Source of the DNA: Gemmatimonadota bacterium | GTDB taxonomy: Bacteria; Gemmatimonadota; Gemmatimonadetes; Longimicrobiales; Longimicrobiaceae | Reading direction: 5' to 3' | Assembly: GCA_028287185.1 (NCBI GenBank) | Contig: JAQBQD010000188.1 | Span: forward strand, 1 to 64,000 | DNA length: 64,000 bases | Made by a program: the position numbers and the translations under genes | The notes under the pieces: model-generated | The model's database searches: none | What the model was told of the DNA's origin: nothing | The model's input: the letters and a program-made list of their open reading frames with translations, nothing else | In this document: positions 17,354 through 26,226 of the stretch, one piece after another | Layout: the number at the start of each line of letters is the position of its first letter | How positions within the stretch are numbered: the first letter of the stretch is position 1

Positions 17354-17518
17354 ATGCGAAAGCTCCAGCTCGACGACCTGGCCATCGAGTCCTTCGCCAC
17401 CACCCCCGAGGCGCTGCCCGGGAGCGGGACCGTGCACGCGCAGGAGGACCGCAGCACCCCGGGATGCCCCATCAGCTACGGCGGCACCTGCGTGATCAGC
17501 TGCCGGACCGACTGCTAG
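17354..17518 (+). CDS. Cys-rich RiPP-like precursor peptide 4
   Basis: A 54-residue peptide, SD GGAG six bases before ATG. The leader M-R-K-L-Q-L-D-D-L-A-I-E-S-F-A-T-T-P matches peptide 3. The core G-C-P-I-S-Y-G-G-T-C-V-I-S-C-R-T-D-C keeps the C-x7-C-x3-C-x3-C spacing but stops at the fourth Cys, lacking the last two of peptides 2 and 3. It is the last gene of the array and converges on argG, whose stop is 94 bases away on the other strand. Confidence 0.8.
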   Translation: MRKLQLDDLAIESFATTPEALPGSGTVHAQEDRSTPGCPISYGGTCVISCRTDC

Positions 17519-17612
17519 CGCGACTCGGATCGCGAGCATCCGACGAAGCCGGTCCGTCGCTCCCGCCCGCCGCCCGCGTCACCCGACGCCGGGCGGCGGA
17601 CTCGTTCGCGGA

Positions 17613-18866
<1,254 letters not shown>

Positions 18867-19286
18867 GCTTCTATCCTCGGTCCAGGGTGCGGATTCTGGG
18901 CGTCTCTTCGTGTGCTGCGGGCGTCTGCGGGCCGCTCCGGAGCCCGGCGGTACGGCTGCCGGTCTCCTGCGCGGAGCCGGCGAGCCTCCTCCTCCGGGCG
19001 CGATACCGCCTGCGCCCTCCGTCCGGGGTCTCCCCGGCCGCCGGCCACGCCCCGCGAAACCGCCCGCGGGTCTCGTCCGGCCACATCCTTGTACGGGTAC
19101 TGCGAAACTGCGAACCGCTCAGGCCTCGGCCGACCGCGCGCCGCAGTTGCGAAAGCGATCGTGACCCGAAGGGCGAAGACGGACGGGGGCGGTTTCCCGG
19201 CCGGCTTCGTTTTGCTGGGAACGGTAGTTTCGTTCCCAGCAAAATAGAGCGCGGTGCCCGCCCGGCGGGCATTCGCCCAAGTCGGT
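18867..19286. other. argA-argG spacer
   Basis: This 420-base gap must contain the argG promoter. A perfect inverted repeat lies at 19210-19244. The remainder is GC-rich with repeated TGCGAAA/TGCGAAC words near 19090-19165. No gene with reasonable codon bias is present on either strand. Confidence 0.4.
19210..19244. terminator. Perfect inverted repeat after argA
   Basis: 14-bp arms TTTTGCTGGGAACG (19210-19223) and 19231-19244 flank GTAGTTT. It begins 43 bases past the argA stop and is most simply the terminator of the argCBDA operon. The unusually AT-tipped, symmetric arms also fit a protein operator upstream of argG. Confidence 0.6.
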
Positions 19287-19823
19287 CTACATCACTTCCT
19301 TCACGACCGCGATCTCGTCGCAGGCGTGCAGCTTGGAGCAGCTGCGGCAGTCGGCCCACACCTTGAGCGGGAACATCTCCTTCTGCACCGTGCGGTAGCC
19401 CAGGCGGTGGAAGAAGCCGTCCTGCAGGGTGAGCGCGAACAGCGTCCCGATGCCCAGCTTCTCGGCCTCCACCTCCAGCTGCTGCACGATGCGGCGGCCC
19501 ACGCCCAGCCCGTGCGCGTCCTCGGACACGGCCAGCGAGGCCACCTCGGCGAGCTGGGCCGTGTAGACGCGAACGGCGCCGCAGCCCAGCACCGTGCCAT
19601 GCCCGTCCACCGCCACCACGAACTCGCGGAAGTTGCGGTTCAGGAACTCGAGCGTCTTGGGCAGCATCAGCCCCTTCTCGGCGAAGCCGGCGATGAGCGG
19701 CTGCACCTGGAGCATGTCCGCCACGCGCGCGGGCCGGGTGGCGACCTGCGCCCGCGCGGCCGCGGGAAGGTCGAGCACGGCGCCCGCGGCGGCGCCCAGC
19801 GTGTCGGTGGCGTCCAGCAGCAT
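19287..19823 (-). CDS. argA: Short-form N-acetylglutamate synthase (GNAT)
   Basis: A 178-residue GNAT protein in the arg operon, abutting the argD stop (ATG follows TAG directly, with GAGGAGG inside argD as SD). Features include R-P-A-R-V-A-D-M (~31-38), V-L-G-C-G-A-V-R-V-Y, A-S-L-A-V-S-E-D-A-H-G-L-G-V-G-R-R-I-V (acetyl-CoA loop) and D-G-F-F-H-R-L-G-Y. The C-terminal D-C-R-S-C-S-K-L-H-A-C-D-E is a Cys cluster seen in short ArgA-type acetyltransferases. It would acetylate glutamate to start arginine synthesis. It lacks the amino-acid-kinase domain of E. coli ArgA, so arginine feedback, if any, must lie elsewhere (e.g. ArgB). Assignment rests on context plus these motifs. Confidence 0.8.
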   Translation of the reverse strand: MLLDATDTLGAAAGAVLDLPAAARAQVATRPARVADMLQVQPLIAGFAEKGLMLPKTLEFLNRNFREFVVAVDGHGTVLGCGAVRVYTAQLAEVASLAVSEDAHGLGVGRRIVQQLEVEAEKLGIGTLFALTLQDGFFHRLGYRTVQKEMFPLKVWADCRSCSKLHACDEIAVVKEVM

Positions 19824-21008
19824 CTACAGCACCTCCTCCAGGATCTCCACCCCGCGCGCCAGCTCGTCGTCGCCGATCACCAGCGGCGGCAGCAGGCGCA
19901 CCACGTTCGGCCCCGCGCCCACCACGAGGAGGCCCGCTTCCATCGCCCGCTCCACCACCTGCGCGGCCGTGGGCTCGGTCAGCTCCACGCCCCAGATCAT
20001 CCCCGCGCCCCGCACGGCCGACACCTTGCCGCTACCCAGCGACAGCGCGCCCAGGCGGTCGGCCAGAAGCCGCCCCTTGCGCCGCACCTCGGCCAGGAAC
20101 GCGGGGTCCCCGATCTTGCTCACGGTCGCGAGCGCGGCGCTTGCGACGAGGGGCCCGCCGCCGAAGGTCGTCGCGTGGTCGCCCGGCTTGACGGCACAGG
20201 CCACGCGCTCGGTGAGCAGCACGGCGCCCATGGGCAGCCCGCCGGCCAGCGGCTTGGCGAGGGTGAGCAGGTCGGGGGTGACGCCGGCCTGCTCGTGGGC
20301 CCACAGGGTGCCCGTGCGGCCCAGCCCCACCTGCACCTCGTCGAACACCAGCAGCGCCCCGGCCTCGTCGCACAGGTAGCGCAGCGCCTTCAGGAAGGCG
20401 GGGGGCACGGGCAGCACGCCGCCCTCGGCCTGGATGGGCTCGATGATCACGGCGGCCACGCGGCCCGTCTTGAGCACGCGGTCCACCTCGGCCGTGTCGC
20501 CCACCTCGCAGAAGCGCACGCCCGGCATCAGGGGCTTGAAGGGCTCCTGGTACGCCGGCCGGTCCGTGGCCGCGAGCGCGCCCATGGTGCGCCCGTGGAA
20601 GCTGCCGCGGAACGAGACGATCTGGTTGCGTTCGTCGCCGCCCGCCTCGCGGGCCCAGCGCCGCGCGAACTTGATGGCGCCTTCGTTGGCCTCCGCGCCC
20701 GAGTTGCAGAAGAACGCGCGGTCCGCGAAGGAGTGCGCCACCAGCCACTCGGCCAGCTGCAGCGCCGGCCGGGTGCGGTACAGGTTGCTGGTGTGGATGA
20801 GGCCCGCGTCCAGCGCGCCGCGGATGGCGGCGGCCACGTCCGGGTCGCCGTAGCCCAGCGAGTTGACGGCGATGCCGCTGCAGAAGTCGAGGTAGCTCGC
20901 GCCGTCCTCGGCGATCAGCCGGCAGCCCTCGCCGCCCGTGAACACGGGGCCCGCGGCCTTGTAGACGCCCAGCAGGGCGCCGGTCCCTTCGGTGGTGGCA
21001 GTCGTCAC
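19824..21008 (-). CDS. argD: Acetylornithine aminotransferase
   Basis: A 394-residue PLP-dependent class III aminotransferase converting N-acetylglutamate semialdehyde to N-acetylornithine. Signatures are C-N-S-G-A-E-A-N-E-G-A-I-K (~106-118), the S-F-H-G-R-T-M-G loop, I-I-E-P-I-Q-A-E-G-G, L-V-F-D-E-V-Q-V-G-L-G-R-T-G, and the PLP lysine in T-L-A-K-P-L-A-G-G-L-P-M-G. Length is typical. It lies 12 bases after argB and directly before argA in one operon. Ornithine or succinyl substrates are possible for the family, but the context favours arginine synthesis. Confidence 0.96.
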   Translation of the reverse strand: MTTATTEGTGALLGVYKAAGPVFTGGEGCRLIAEDGASYLDFCSGIAVNSLGYGDPDVAAAIRGALDAGLIHTSNLYRTRPALQLAEWLVAHSFADRAFFCNSGAEANEGAIKFARRWAREAGGDERNQIVSFRGSFHGRTMGALAATDRPAYQEPFKPLMPGVRFCEVGDTAEVDRVLKTGRVAAVIIEPIQAEGGVLPVPPAFLKALRYLCDEAGALLVFDEVQVGLGRTGTLWAHEQAGVTPDLLTLAKPLAGGLPMGAVLLTERVACAVKPGDHATTFGGGPLVASAALATVSKIGDPAFLAEVRRKGRLLADRLGALSLGSGKVSAVRGAGMIWGVELTEPTAAQVVERAMEAGLLVVGAGPNVVRLLPPLVIGDDELARGVEILEEVL

Positions 21009-21020
21009 TTTGCGTCCCTC

Positions 21021-21788
21021 TCAGGCAGTGGCCCCGAGCATCGCGCCCCGGACCCGGGTTCCCGCGTCGGCGTCCCGCAGCATCTGCAGGTCGCCGATGC
21101 GCACGCTTCCCACCCCGTGGGCGGCCCGCGCCGCGGCGCGCAGCTTGGGCGCCATGCCGCCGGTGGCCACCCCAGCGGCCACCATCTCCTCCACCTCGTC
21201 GCCGTCCACCCCGCCCCGCGTGCGCCCGTCCACCAGCACGCCGGGCACGTTGGACACGAAGAGCAGCTCCTCCGCGCGCAGCGCCGACGCGACGGCCGCG
21301 GCCGCGTCGTCCGCGTTCACGTTCAGCGGCTCGCCGTCCGGCCCGCGCGACACGGGGGAGATGACGGGGGTCAGGCCCATGCGCAGCCACACCCGCAGCA
21401 GCTCGGCCCGCACCTCGGCGATCTTGCCTGTGCGGCCCAGGGCGCCGTCCCGCGCCACGATGGCCCGCAGCAGCCCCGCGTCCTCGCCCGACACCCCCAG
21501 CGCGTCCACCCCGGCGCCCACCAGCGCCGACACCAGGCGCTTGTTCACCAGGCCGGAGAGCACCATGCTGACGGCGCGCATGGCCTCGGGCGTCGTCACG
21601 CGCAGCCCGTCGCGCCACTCGGGCTCGGCGCCCAGCGCGCGCTGCAGCTCGGTGACCTCCTTGCCGCCGCCGTGCACGATCACGGCGGGCCCGCGCTTGC
21701 GGACGGCCACGGCCAGCCGCGCCACCCACTCGCGGTCGTCCACCTCGTTGCCGCCCACCTTGATGACGGTCACCTCGCCCGCTGCCAT
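21021..21788 (-). CDS. argB: Acetylglutamate kinase
   Basis: A 255-residue amino-acid kinase phosphorylating N-acetylglutamate with ATP. It shows V-I-K-V-G-G-N-E (~9-16), V-I-V-H-G-G-G-K-E-V (~39-48), L-N-V-N-A-D-D-A-A-A-A-V-A and the C-terminal G-G-M-A-P-K-L-R-A-A substrate/phosphate-binding segment. At 255 residues it lacks the N-terminal helix found in arginine-inhibited hexameric enzymes, which suggests the arginine-insensitive dimeric type (inference). Its ATG shares a base with the argC stop (TGATG), so the two are translationally coupled. Confidence 0.95.
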   Translation of the reverse strand: MAAGEVTVIKVGGNEVDDREWVARLAVAVRKRGPAVIVHGGGKEVTELQRALGAEPEWRDGLRVTTPEAMRAVSMVLSGLVNKRLVSALVGAGVDALGVSGEDAGLLRAIVARDGALGRTGKIAEVRAELLRVWLRMGLTPVISPVSRGPDGEPLNVNADDAAAAVASALRAEELLFVSNVPGVLVDGRTRGGVDGDEVEEMVAAGVATGGMAPKLRAAARAAHGVGSVRIGDLQMLRDADAGTRVRGAMLGATA

Positions 21789-22774
21789 CACAGAAGCCCC
21801 TCCGTCTCGTCCAGCCCGAACATCAGGTTCAGGTTCTGCACGGCCTGGCCGGCCGCGCCCTTCACCAGGTTGTCGATGGCCGCCACCACCAGCAGCATGG
21901 GCCGCGTCACGCCGTCCACCATCGTGGCCCCGATCGCCACCCGGTTCGTGCCCACCACGTCCGCCAGCGCCGGCATGCGGTCGTCCATCACCTCCACGAA
22001 CGGCTCGCCGGCGAAGGCGTTCTCCCACAGCCGGAACGGGCTTTCCACCCGCTCGCGCAACGGCACGTAGATCGTCTCCAGGATGCCGCGCCGCACGGGC
22101 AGCAGGTGGGGCGTGAACACCAGCTCCGGCGCGCCGCCGCCGCCCAGCATCACGGCCTGGTCGCGCATCTCGGCCAGGTGCCGGTGCACGTTGCCCACGG
22201 CGTACGCGCGGAAGTCCTCGGCAACCTCGGCGAACAGCAGGTCCTTCTTCGGAGACCGGCCTGCCCCGGTCACGCCCGACGCCGCGTCGATGATGACGGG
22301 CCCGGCGATCAGCTCCTCGTCGATCAGCGGCGCCAGCGCCAGCAGCGCGGCCGTGGGATAGCACCCGGGGTTCGCCACCAGGTCCGCGCCCGCGATCTTT
22401 TCGCGGTGCAGCTCGGGCAGGCCGTACACCGCCTCCCGCGCCCATGCCGGCGTCTGCGGGGTGCGCACGCGCAGGTCCGCGGACAGGTCCACCACCTTGG
22501 CACCCGCCGCCCGCGCCCGCTCGGCCCACTTGATGGACTCGCCGTGCGGCAGGCAGAGCAGCACCGCGTCGCACTCGCCCAGCGGCGCGTTCTCGGCCCG
22601 CATCAGCATGCCCTCGGCCCCGCGCGCGATCCGCGACACCGGGGTGCCCGCCTCGCTCTCGGAGGTGGCGAAGGCGATGCGCAGCTTCGGGTGCCCCGCC
22701 ACCAGCCGGGCGGCCTCCCTGCCCGAGTACCCGCCGGCCCCGAGGATTCCGATGTTAAGTGGATAGTTATCCAT
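21788..22774 (-). CDS. argC: N-acetyl-gamma-glutamyl-phosphate reductase
   Basis: A 328-residue NADPH-dependent reductase for the third arginine step. It has the Rossmann start I-G-I-L-G-A-G-G-Y-S-G-R-E (~9-21), the catalytic Cys in A-N-P-G-C-Y-P-T-A (~142-150) and the conserved V-H-R-H motif region. First gene of argCBDA. ATG 22774 was chosen; an upstream in-frame start at 22864 would add residues not found in the family. No Shine-Dalgarno is visible. A promoter match ends seven bases before the ATG, so the transcript may be leaderless. Confidence 0.95.
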   Translation of the reverse strand: MDNYPLNIGILGAGGYSGREAARLVAGHPKLRIAFATSESEAGTPVSRIARGAEGMLMRAENAPLGECDAVLLCLPHGESIKWAERARAAGAKVVDLSADLRVRTPQTPAWAREAVYGLPELHREKIAGADLVANPGCYPTAALLALAPLIDEELIAGPVIIDAASGVTGAGRSPKKDLLFAEVAEDFRAYAVGNVHRHLAEMRDQAVMLGGGGAPELVFTPHLLPVRRGILETIYVPLRERVESPFRLWENAFAGEPFVEVMDDRMPALADVVGTNRVAIGATMVDGVTRPMLLVVAAIDNLVKGAAGQAVQNLNLMFGLDETEGLL

Positions 22775-22781
22775 TGGAGAG

Positions 22782-22810
22782 AATGTATATCGTATTTCCT
22801 GGATAGTCAA
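22782..22810 (-). promoter_or_regulatory. Putative argC promoter (leaderless)
   Basis: On the minus strand TTGACT (22810-22805), a 17-base spacer and TACATT (22787-22782) match the sigma-70 consensus. Only CTCTCCA separates the -10 box from the argC ATG, so transcription should begin at or next to the start codon. Confidence 0.6.
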
Positions 22811-22893
22811 CCAGTTCCCGGCTCGGAACACCTCAACAAATGCTGGAGATCGACTGAAACCCATTCAGTCGAAATGGAGAGACTATCCAGAAA
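22795..22893. promoter_or_regulatory. Inverted repeats over the argC promoter (operator?)
   Basis: TTTCCTGGATAGTC (22795-22808) overlaps the -35 box and is mirrored by GACTATCCAGAAA (22881-22893), differing by one base. Between them is a second inverted repeat CGACTGAA/TTCAGTCG (22851-22858, 22864-22871). The region is much more AT-rich than its surroundings. An arginine-responsive repressor is the obvious candidate ligand, but the repeats do not match the classical ARG box closely. Confidence 0.45.
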
Positions 22894-23011
22894 CAGCCGA
22901 TACTCGCCATTCCGCGTTTCGACGTGCTTTGCCGAGCGCCGCTCACAGGCGTATGATGGCCGCTGGCATCGGCGGGAGAGATGGGAGACCACGCGCGAGC
23001 GGGAGGGGAAG

Positions 23012-23794
23012 ATGGGCGGATGGAGCTACGCCGGCCGCTGGGCGCTGGTGACGGGTGCGTCCGCCGGGATCGGCGAGGCGTTCGCGCGCGCGCTCGCCGG
23101 CCGCGGGATGCACGTCGCCCTCTCCGCCCGCCGCGAGGACCGCCTCCGCGAGCTGGCGGAGGAGCTGCGCTCGGCGCATTCGGTCGAGACGGCCGTCCTT
23201 CCCGCGGACCTGTCCGGCCCCGGCGCGGCGTCGGGCCTTTGGTCCATGGCGACGGCGGGTGGTCGGTCGATGTCGCTGCTGGTGAACAACGCGGGATTCG
23301 GCCTTCGAGGGGAGTTCACCGAGCTTCCGCTGGATCGGCAGCAGGAGATGCTGCGGCTGAACTGCGCCGTGCCGATGGAGCTGATGCACCTGGCGCTCGC
23401 CGCGGGAACGACAGGCATCATCAACGTCGCCTCCATCGCCGGCTACCAGCCGGTCCCGACGATGGCGGCGTACTCCGCGTCCAAGGCATTCCTCCTCACG
23501 CTGTCCGAGGCGGTCGCGGAGGAGATGCGCGGCACCTCGACACGCATCGTCACCGTGAACCCGGGACCCGTCGCGACGGAGTTCCAGCGCGTCGCCGGCA
23601 CCTCCGTCACGCGGCGGACGCTCGGCCTGCGCACGCCGGAGCAGGTGGTGGGCGCGGCGCTTCGGACCCTGGAAGCCGGCGGCGGAACCGTCGTGCCCGG
23701 CCTGACGAATCGCCTGAGCGCCGTCGTCGTCCGCGTCGCCCCGCGTTCCCTGGTGCTGAAGGTCGCCAAGAAGATGATGAAGTCGTTTCGCTGA
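23012..23794 (+). CDS. Short-chain dehydrogenase/reductase
   Basis: A 260-residue classical SDR, NAD(P)-dependent. It has the cofactor motif G-A-S-A-G-I-G-E (~13-20), N-N-A-G-F-G (~89-94), catalytic Ser in N-V-A-S-I-A-G and the active-site Y-S-A-S-K (~152-156). It resembles the YqjQ/DltE-like short SDRs, whose substrates are unknown. SD GGGAGGGGAA precedes ATG 23012. It is divergent from argC and lies 81 bases before the AidB-like gene. Confidence 0.9.
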   Translation: MGGWSYAGRWALVTGASAGIGEAFARALAGRGMHVALSARREDRLRELAEELRSAHSVETAVLPADLSGPGAASGLWSMATAGGRSMSLLVNNAGFGLRGEFTELPLDRQQEMLRLNCAVPMELMHLALAAGTTGIINVASIAGYQPVPTMAAYSASKAFLLTLSEAVAEEMRGTSTRIVTVNPGPVATEFQRVAGTSVTRRTLGLRTPEQVVGAALRTLEAGGGTVVPGLTNRLSAVVVRVAPRSLVLKVAKKMMKSFR

Positions 23795-23875
23795 CCGTCC
23801 TTACCATTTCGGGAGATTCAACCGGCTCTCGGCAGGCCGATCTCGACCGATCTTCGCCGCTCAACCCGAGGCGCC

Positions 23876-25600
23876 ATGCCATTCACGCAGACCCCGCCCG
23901 CGCTCGGCAACCAGTATGATGACGACCGTGTGCTGCGCTCCTACCTGGCGCGCGTGCTGCCGGCGGACGTGCTGGCGGAGATCGAGCCGGCGCTTCGCGA
24001 GATGGGCCGCCTCTCCGGCGGACCGCTGTACGAGATGCAGCTCGCCGATCGCCTGAACGAGCCGCGCCTGACGCAGTGGAGCGCGTGGGGCGAGCGCATC
24101 GACCACATCGAGCTGACGCCGCTGTGGCGCCAGGCGGAGCGCATCGCGGCCGAGCACGGCGTGGTCGCCACCGCCTACGAGCGGCGTCACGGGGCGCTCT
24201 CCCGTGTCCACCAGTTCGCGCTCGCCTACCTGTTCACCCCATCGACGGACATCTACTCCTGCCCGCTGGCGATGACGGACGGCGCCGCGCGCACGCTGCT
24301 GGACTCCGGCAACGCCGCGCTGGCCGATCGCGCCGTTGCACATCTCACGAGCCGCGATCCGGCGGAATTCTGGACGAGCGGGCAGTGGATGACGGAGACC
24401 ACCGGTGGGTCGGACGTGGGCCTGTCGGAGACGGTCGCGCGGCAGGACGCGGACGGCGGATGGACGCTGCACGGGCGCAAGTGGTTCACCTCCGCCGCCA
24501 CCTCGCAGATGGCGCTCACGCTTGCGCGGCCGGAGGGCAGCGGCGCCGGTGGCCGCGGGCTCGCGCTGTTCTACGTGGAGACGCGCGACGAGAACGGCCG
24601 CCTGCGCGGCATCACCGTCGATCGCCTGAAGGACAAGCTGGGCACACGGAAGCTGCCGACGGCAGAGCTGACCCTGAACGGCACACCCGCGATTCCCGTC
24701 GGCGCGCTCTCCGAAGGGGTGCGCGCCATCACGCCCATGCTGAACGTGACGCGCACGTGGAACGCGGTGAGCGCGAGCGCCCTGATGCGCCGCGGCGTGG
24801 CCCTCGCCCGCGACTACGCCCGCCGCCGCTTTGCCTTCGGCGCCACGCTCGACCAGCAGCCCCTGCACGCCGACACGCTTGCATGGATGCAGGCGGAATC
24901 TGAAGGCGCCTTCCACCTCACGTTCCGCGTCGTGGAGCTGCTTGGCCAGTTGGAGTCGGGCGAGATGGACGACAATGGCCCCGCGCTGCTGCGCCTGCTC
25001 ACGCCCATCGCCAAGCTCACCACCGCCCGCCAGTCCGTCGCCGTCGCGTCCGAGGCGATCGAGGCGTTCGGCGGCTCCGGATATGTGGAGGACACCGGCC
25101 TTCCCGCGCTGCTCCGCGACAGCCAGGTGCTGTCGATCTGGGAGGGCACCACGAACGTCCTCTCGCTCGACGTGCTCCGCGCCCTCGGCCCCTCGGGCAT
25201 CGAACCGCTGCAGCGCGAAGTGCGCCGCTGCCTCGCATCCGTCTGCGAGCCATCCCTCGCCGCGCCGGCTCGCGCGGTCGAGAGTGCCCTCGAGCACGCG
25301 GACGCCTGGCTTGCGCGCGCGACCACCGCGGACCGCCCGGCGCTGGAGGCGGACGCCCGTCGCTTCGCGCTCACCCTGGGCCGCGCGGTGGAGGTCGCGC
25401 TCCTCTGCGCCCACGCCCAGTGGTCGCTCGACGCCGAGCACGACGGCCGCGCCGCCGCCGCCACCCGCCGCCTCGCGGCGGACGGGATCGACCTCATCGT
25501 CCACGTTGATCGCGCGGACTCGGCCGCTCTCGCTCGCGACGAGCCAGTCGCCACAGCGACGCCCGCAGTGGAGGTGGAGGATGCGCGGCATATCCGATGA
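23876..25600 (+). CDS. AidB-like acyl-CoA dehydrogenase
   Basis: A 574-residue flavoprotein of the AidB branch, larger than ordinary acyl-CoA dehydrogenases. Motifs are M-T-E-T-T-G-G-S-D-V-G (~175-185), H-G-R-K-W-F-T-S-A, R-R-R-F-A-F-G-A, E-A-F-G-G-S-G-Y-V-E-D, and S-I-W-E-G-T-T-N-V-L-S-L-D near residue 425. AidB of E. coli belongs to the adaptive response to alkylation damage and binds DNA. Whether this homologue does so is unknown. The C-terminal ~130 residues form a mostly helical extension. It is followed within six bases by an inverted repeat. Confidence 0.9.
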   Translation: MPFTQTPPALGNQYDDDRVLRSYLARVLPADVLAEIEPALREMGRLSGGPLYEMQLADRLNEPRLTQWSAWGERIDHIELTPLWRQAERIAAEHGVVATAYERRHGALSRVHQFALAYLFTPSTDIYSCPLAMTDGAARTLLDSGNAALADRAVAHLTSRDPAEFWTSGQWMTETTGGSDVGLSETVARQDADGGWTLHGRKWFTSAATSQMALTLARPEGSGAGGRGLALFYVETRDENGRLRGITVDRLKDKLGTRKLPTAELTLNGTPAIPVGALSEGVRAITPMLNVTRTWNAVSASALMRRGVALARDYARRRFAFGATLDQQPLHADTLAWMQAESEGAFHLTFRVVELLGQLESGEMDDNGPALLRLLTPIAKLTTARQSVAVASEAIEAFGGSGYVEDTGLPALLRDSQVLSIWEGTTNVLSLDVLRALGPSGIEPLQREVRRCLASVCEPSLAAPARAVESALEHADAWLARATTADRPALEADARRFALTLGRAVEVALLCAHAQWSLDAEHDGRAAAATRRLAADGIDLIVHVDRADSAALARDEPVATATPAVEVEDARHIR

Positions 25601-25605
25601 CCGAT

Positions 25606-25626
25606 TGTTGCGGCGTGCGCGCAACA
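25606..25626. promoter_or_regulatory. Inverted repeat TGTTGCG/CGCAACA
   Basis: Seven-base arms at 25606-25612 and 25620-25626 lie between the AidB-like gene and the toxin-antitoxin pair. It may be a weak terminator or an operator for the antitoxin. Confidence 0.35.
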
Positions 25627-25670
25627 TGAACTTCTGATATGTGATATATGGTCTTGCATTCTATGTTTGC

Positions 25671-25694
25671 GTGTGCGATGTTTGTTGCGCACAC
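25671..25694. promoter_or_regulatory. Putative antitoxin operator
   Basis: GTGTGCG (25671-25677) and CGCACAC (25688-25694) are exactly complementary with a 10-base spacer, 22 bases before the antitoxin ATG, in an AT-rich patch (about 25630-25690). The site is well placed for autoregulation by the Xre-type antitoxin. Confidence 0.45.
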
Positions 25695-25716
25695 CAGACG
25701 CGCGACGGAGCCGAGG

Positions 25717-26226
25717 ATGAGCGACAACGACAAGAAGCCGGTCGAGTACGAAGCACCCGCGCCCGGGCCGATGGAGGTGCGGGAACCTGCGCTGGCGGCC
25801 GCGGAGTACCTGCGGGCCGCGTTCCGCGCGGGCGGCGCCCCGGTTGCGCACGTGCGGCCCGCGAAGCGACCGGTGCCGCCGGCGATGGGCCAGGACGCGG
25901 TGATTCGCCTGGCGCACTACTACCAGGCGCGCCGCGGCTTCGCGAGCGACAGCGCGCTGGCGGACGCGTGCGGCGTGCACCGCAGCCAGGTGGCGCGGTG
26001 GAAGCGCGGCGAGGAGCCCGATGTGCACAACGCGCGTCTGCTCCGCGACCTGGCGACCGTCGTGGCGCGGCTGGCCGACTGGTACGACGCGGAGGTCATC
26101 CCCGACTGGCTCTACGGCAGCAGCCCCGACCTGGGCGGCCGGCGCCCCATCGAGGTGCTGCGCCGCGGAGGGCTGGTGGAGGTGCTCGCCGCCGCCGAGA
26201 CGCAGACGAGCGGCTCCTACCTCTGA
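25717..26226 (+). CDS. Xre/MbcA/ParS-type antitoxin
   Basis: A 169-residue antitoxin. The middle (about 65-125) has an HTH-like segment D-S-A-L-A-D-A-C-G-V-H-R-S-Q-V-A-R-W-K-R-G. The C-terminal DUF2384-like toxin-binding part contains W-L-Y-G-S-S-P-D-L-G-G-R-R-P-I-E-V-L-R-R-G (~130-150). The start at 25717 has GGAG upstream. The stop overlaps the RES toxin start as TGATG. It should neutralise the toxin and repress the pair's own promoter. Confidence 0.85.
   Translation: MSDNDKKPVEYEAPAPGPMEVREPALAAAEYLRAAFRAGGAPVAHVRPAKRPVPPAMGQDAVIRLAHYYQARRGFASDSALADACGVHRSQVARWKRGEEPDVHNARLLRDLATVVARLADWYDAEVIPDWLYGSSPDLGGRRPIEVLRRGGLVEVLAAAETQTSGSYL

Noticed and set aside
19254-22070. A 938-codon plus-strand open frame across the arg genes
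   Set aside because: Antisense to argA, argD and argB, with His/Arg/Gln-rich composition typical of shadow frames.
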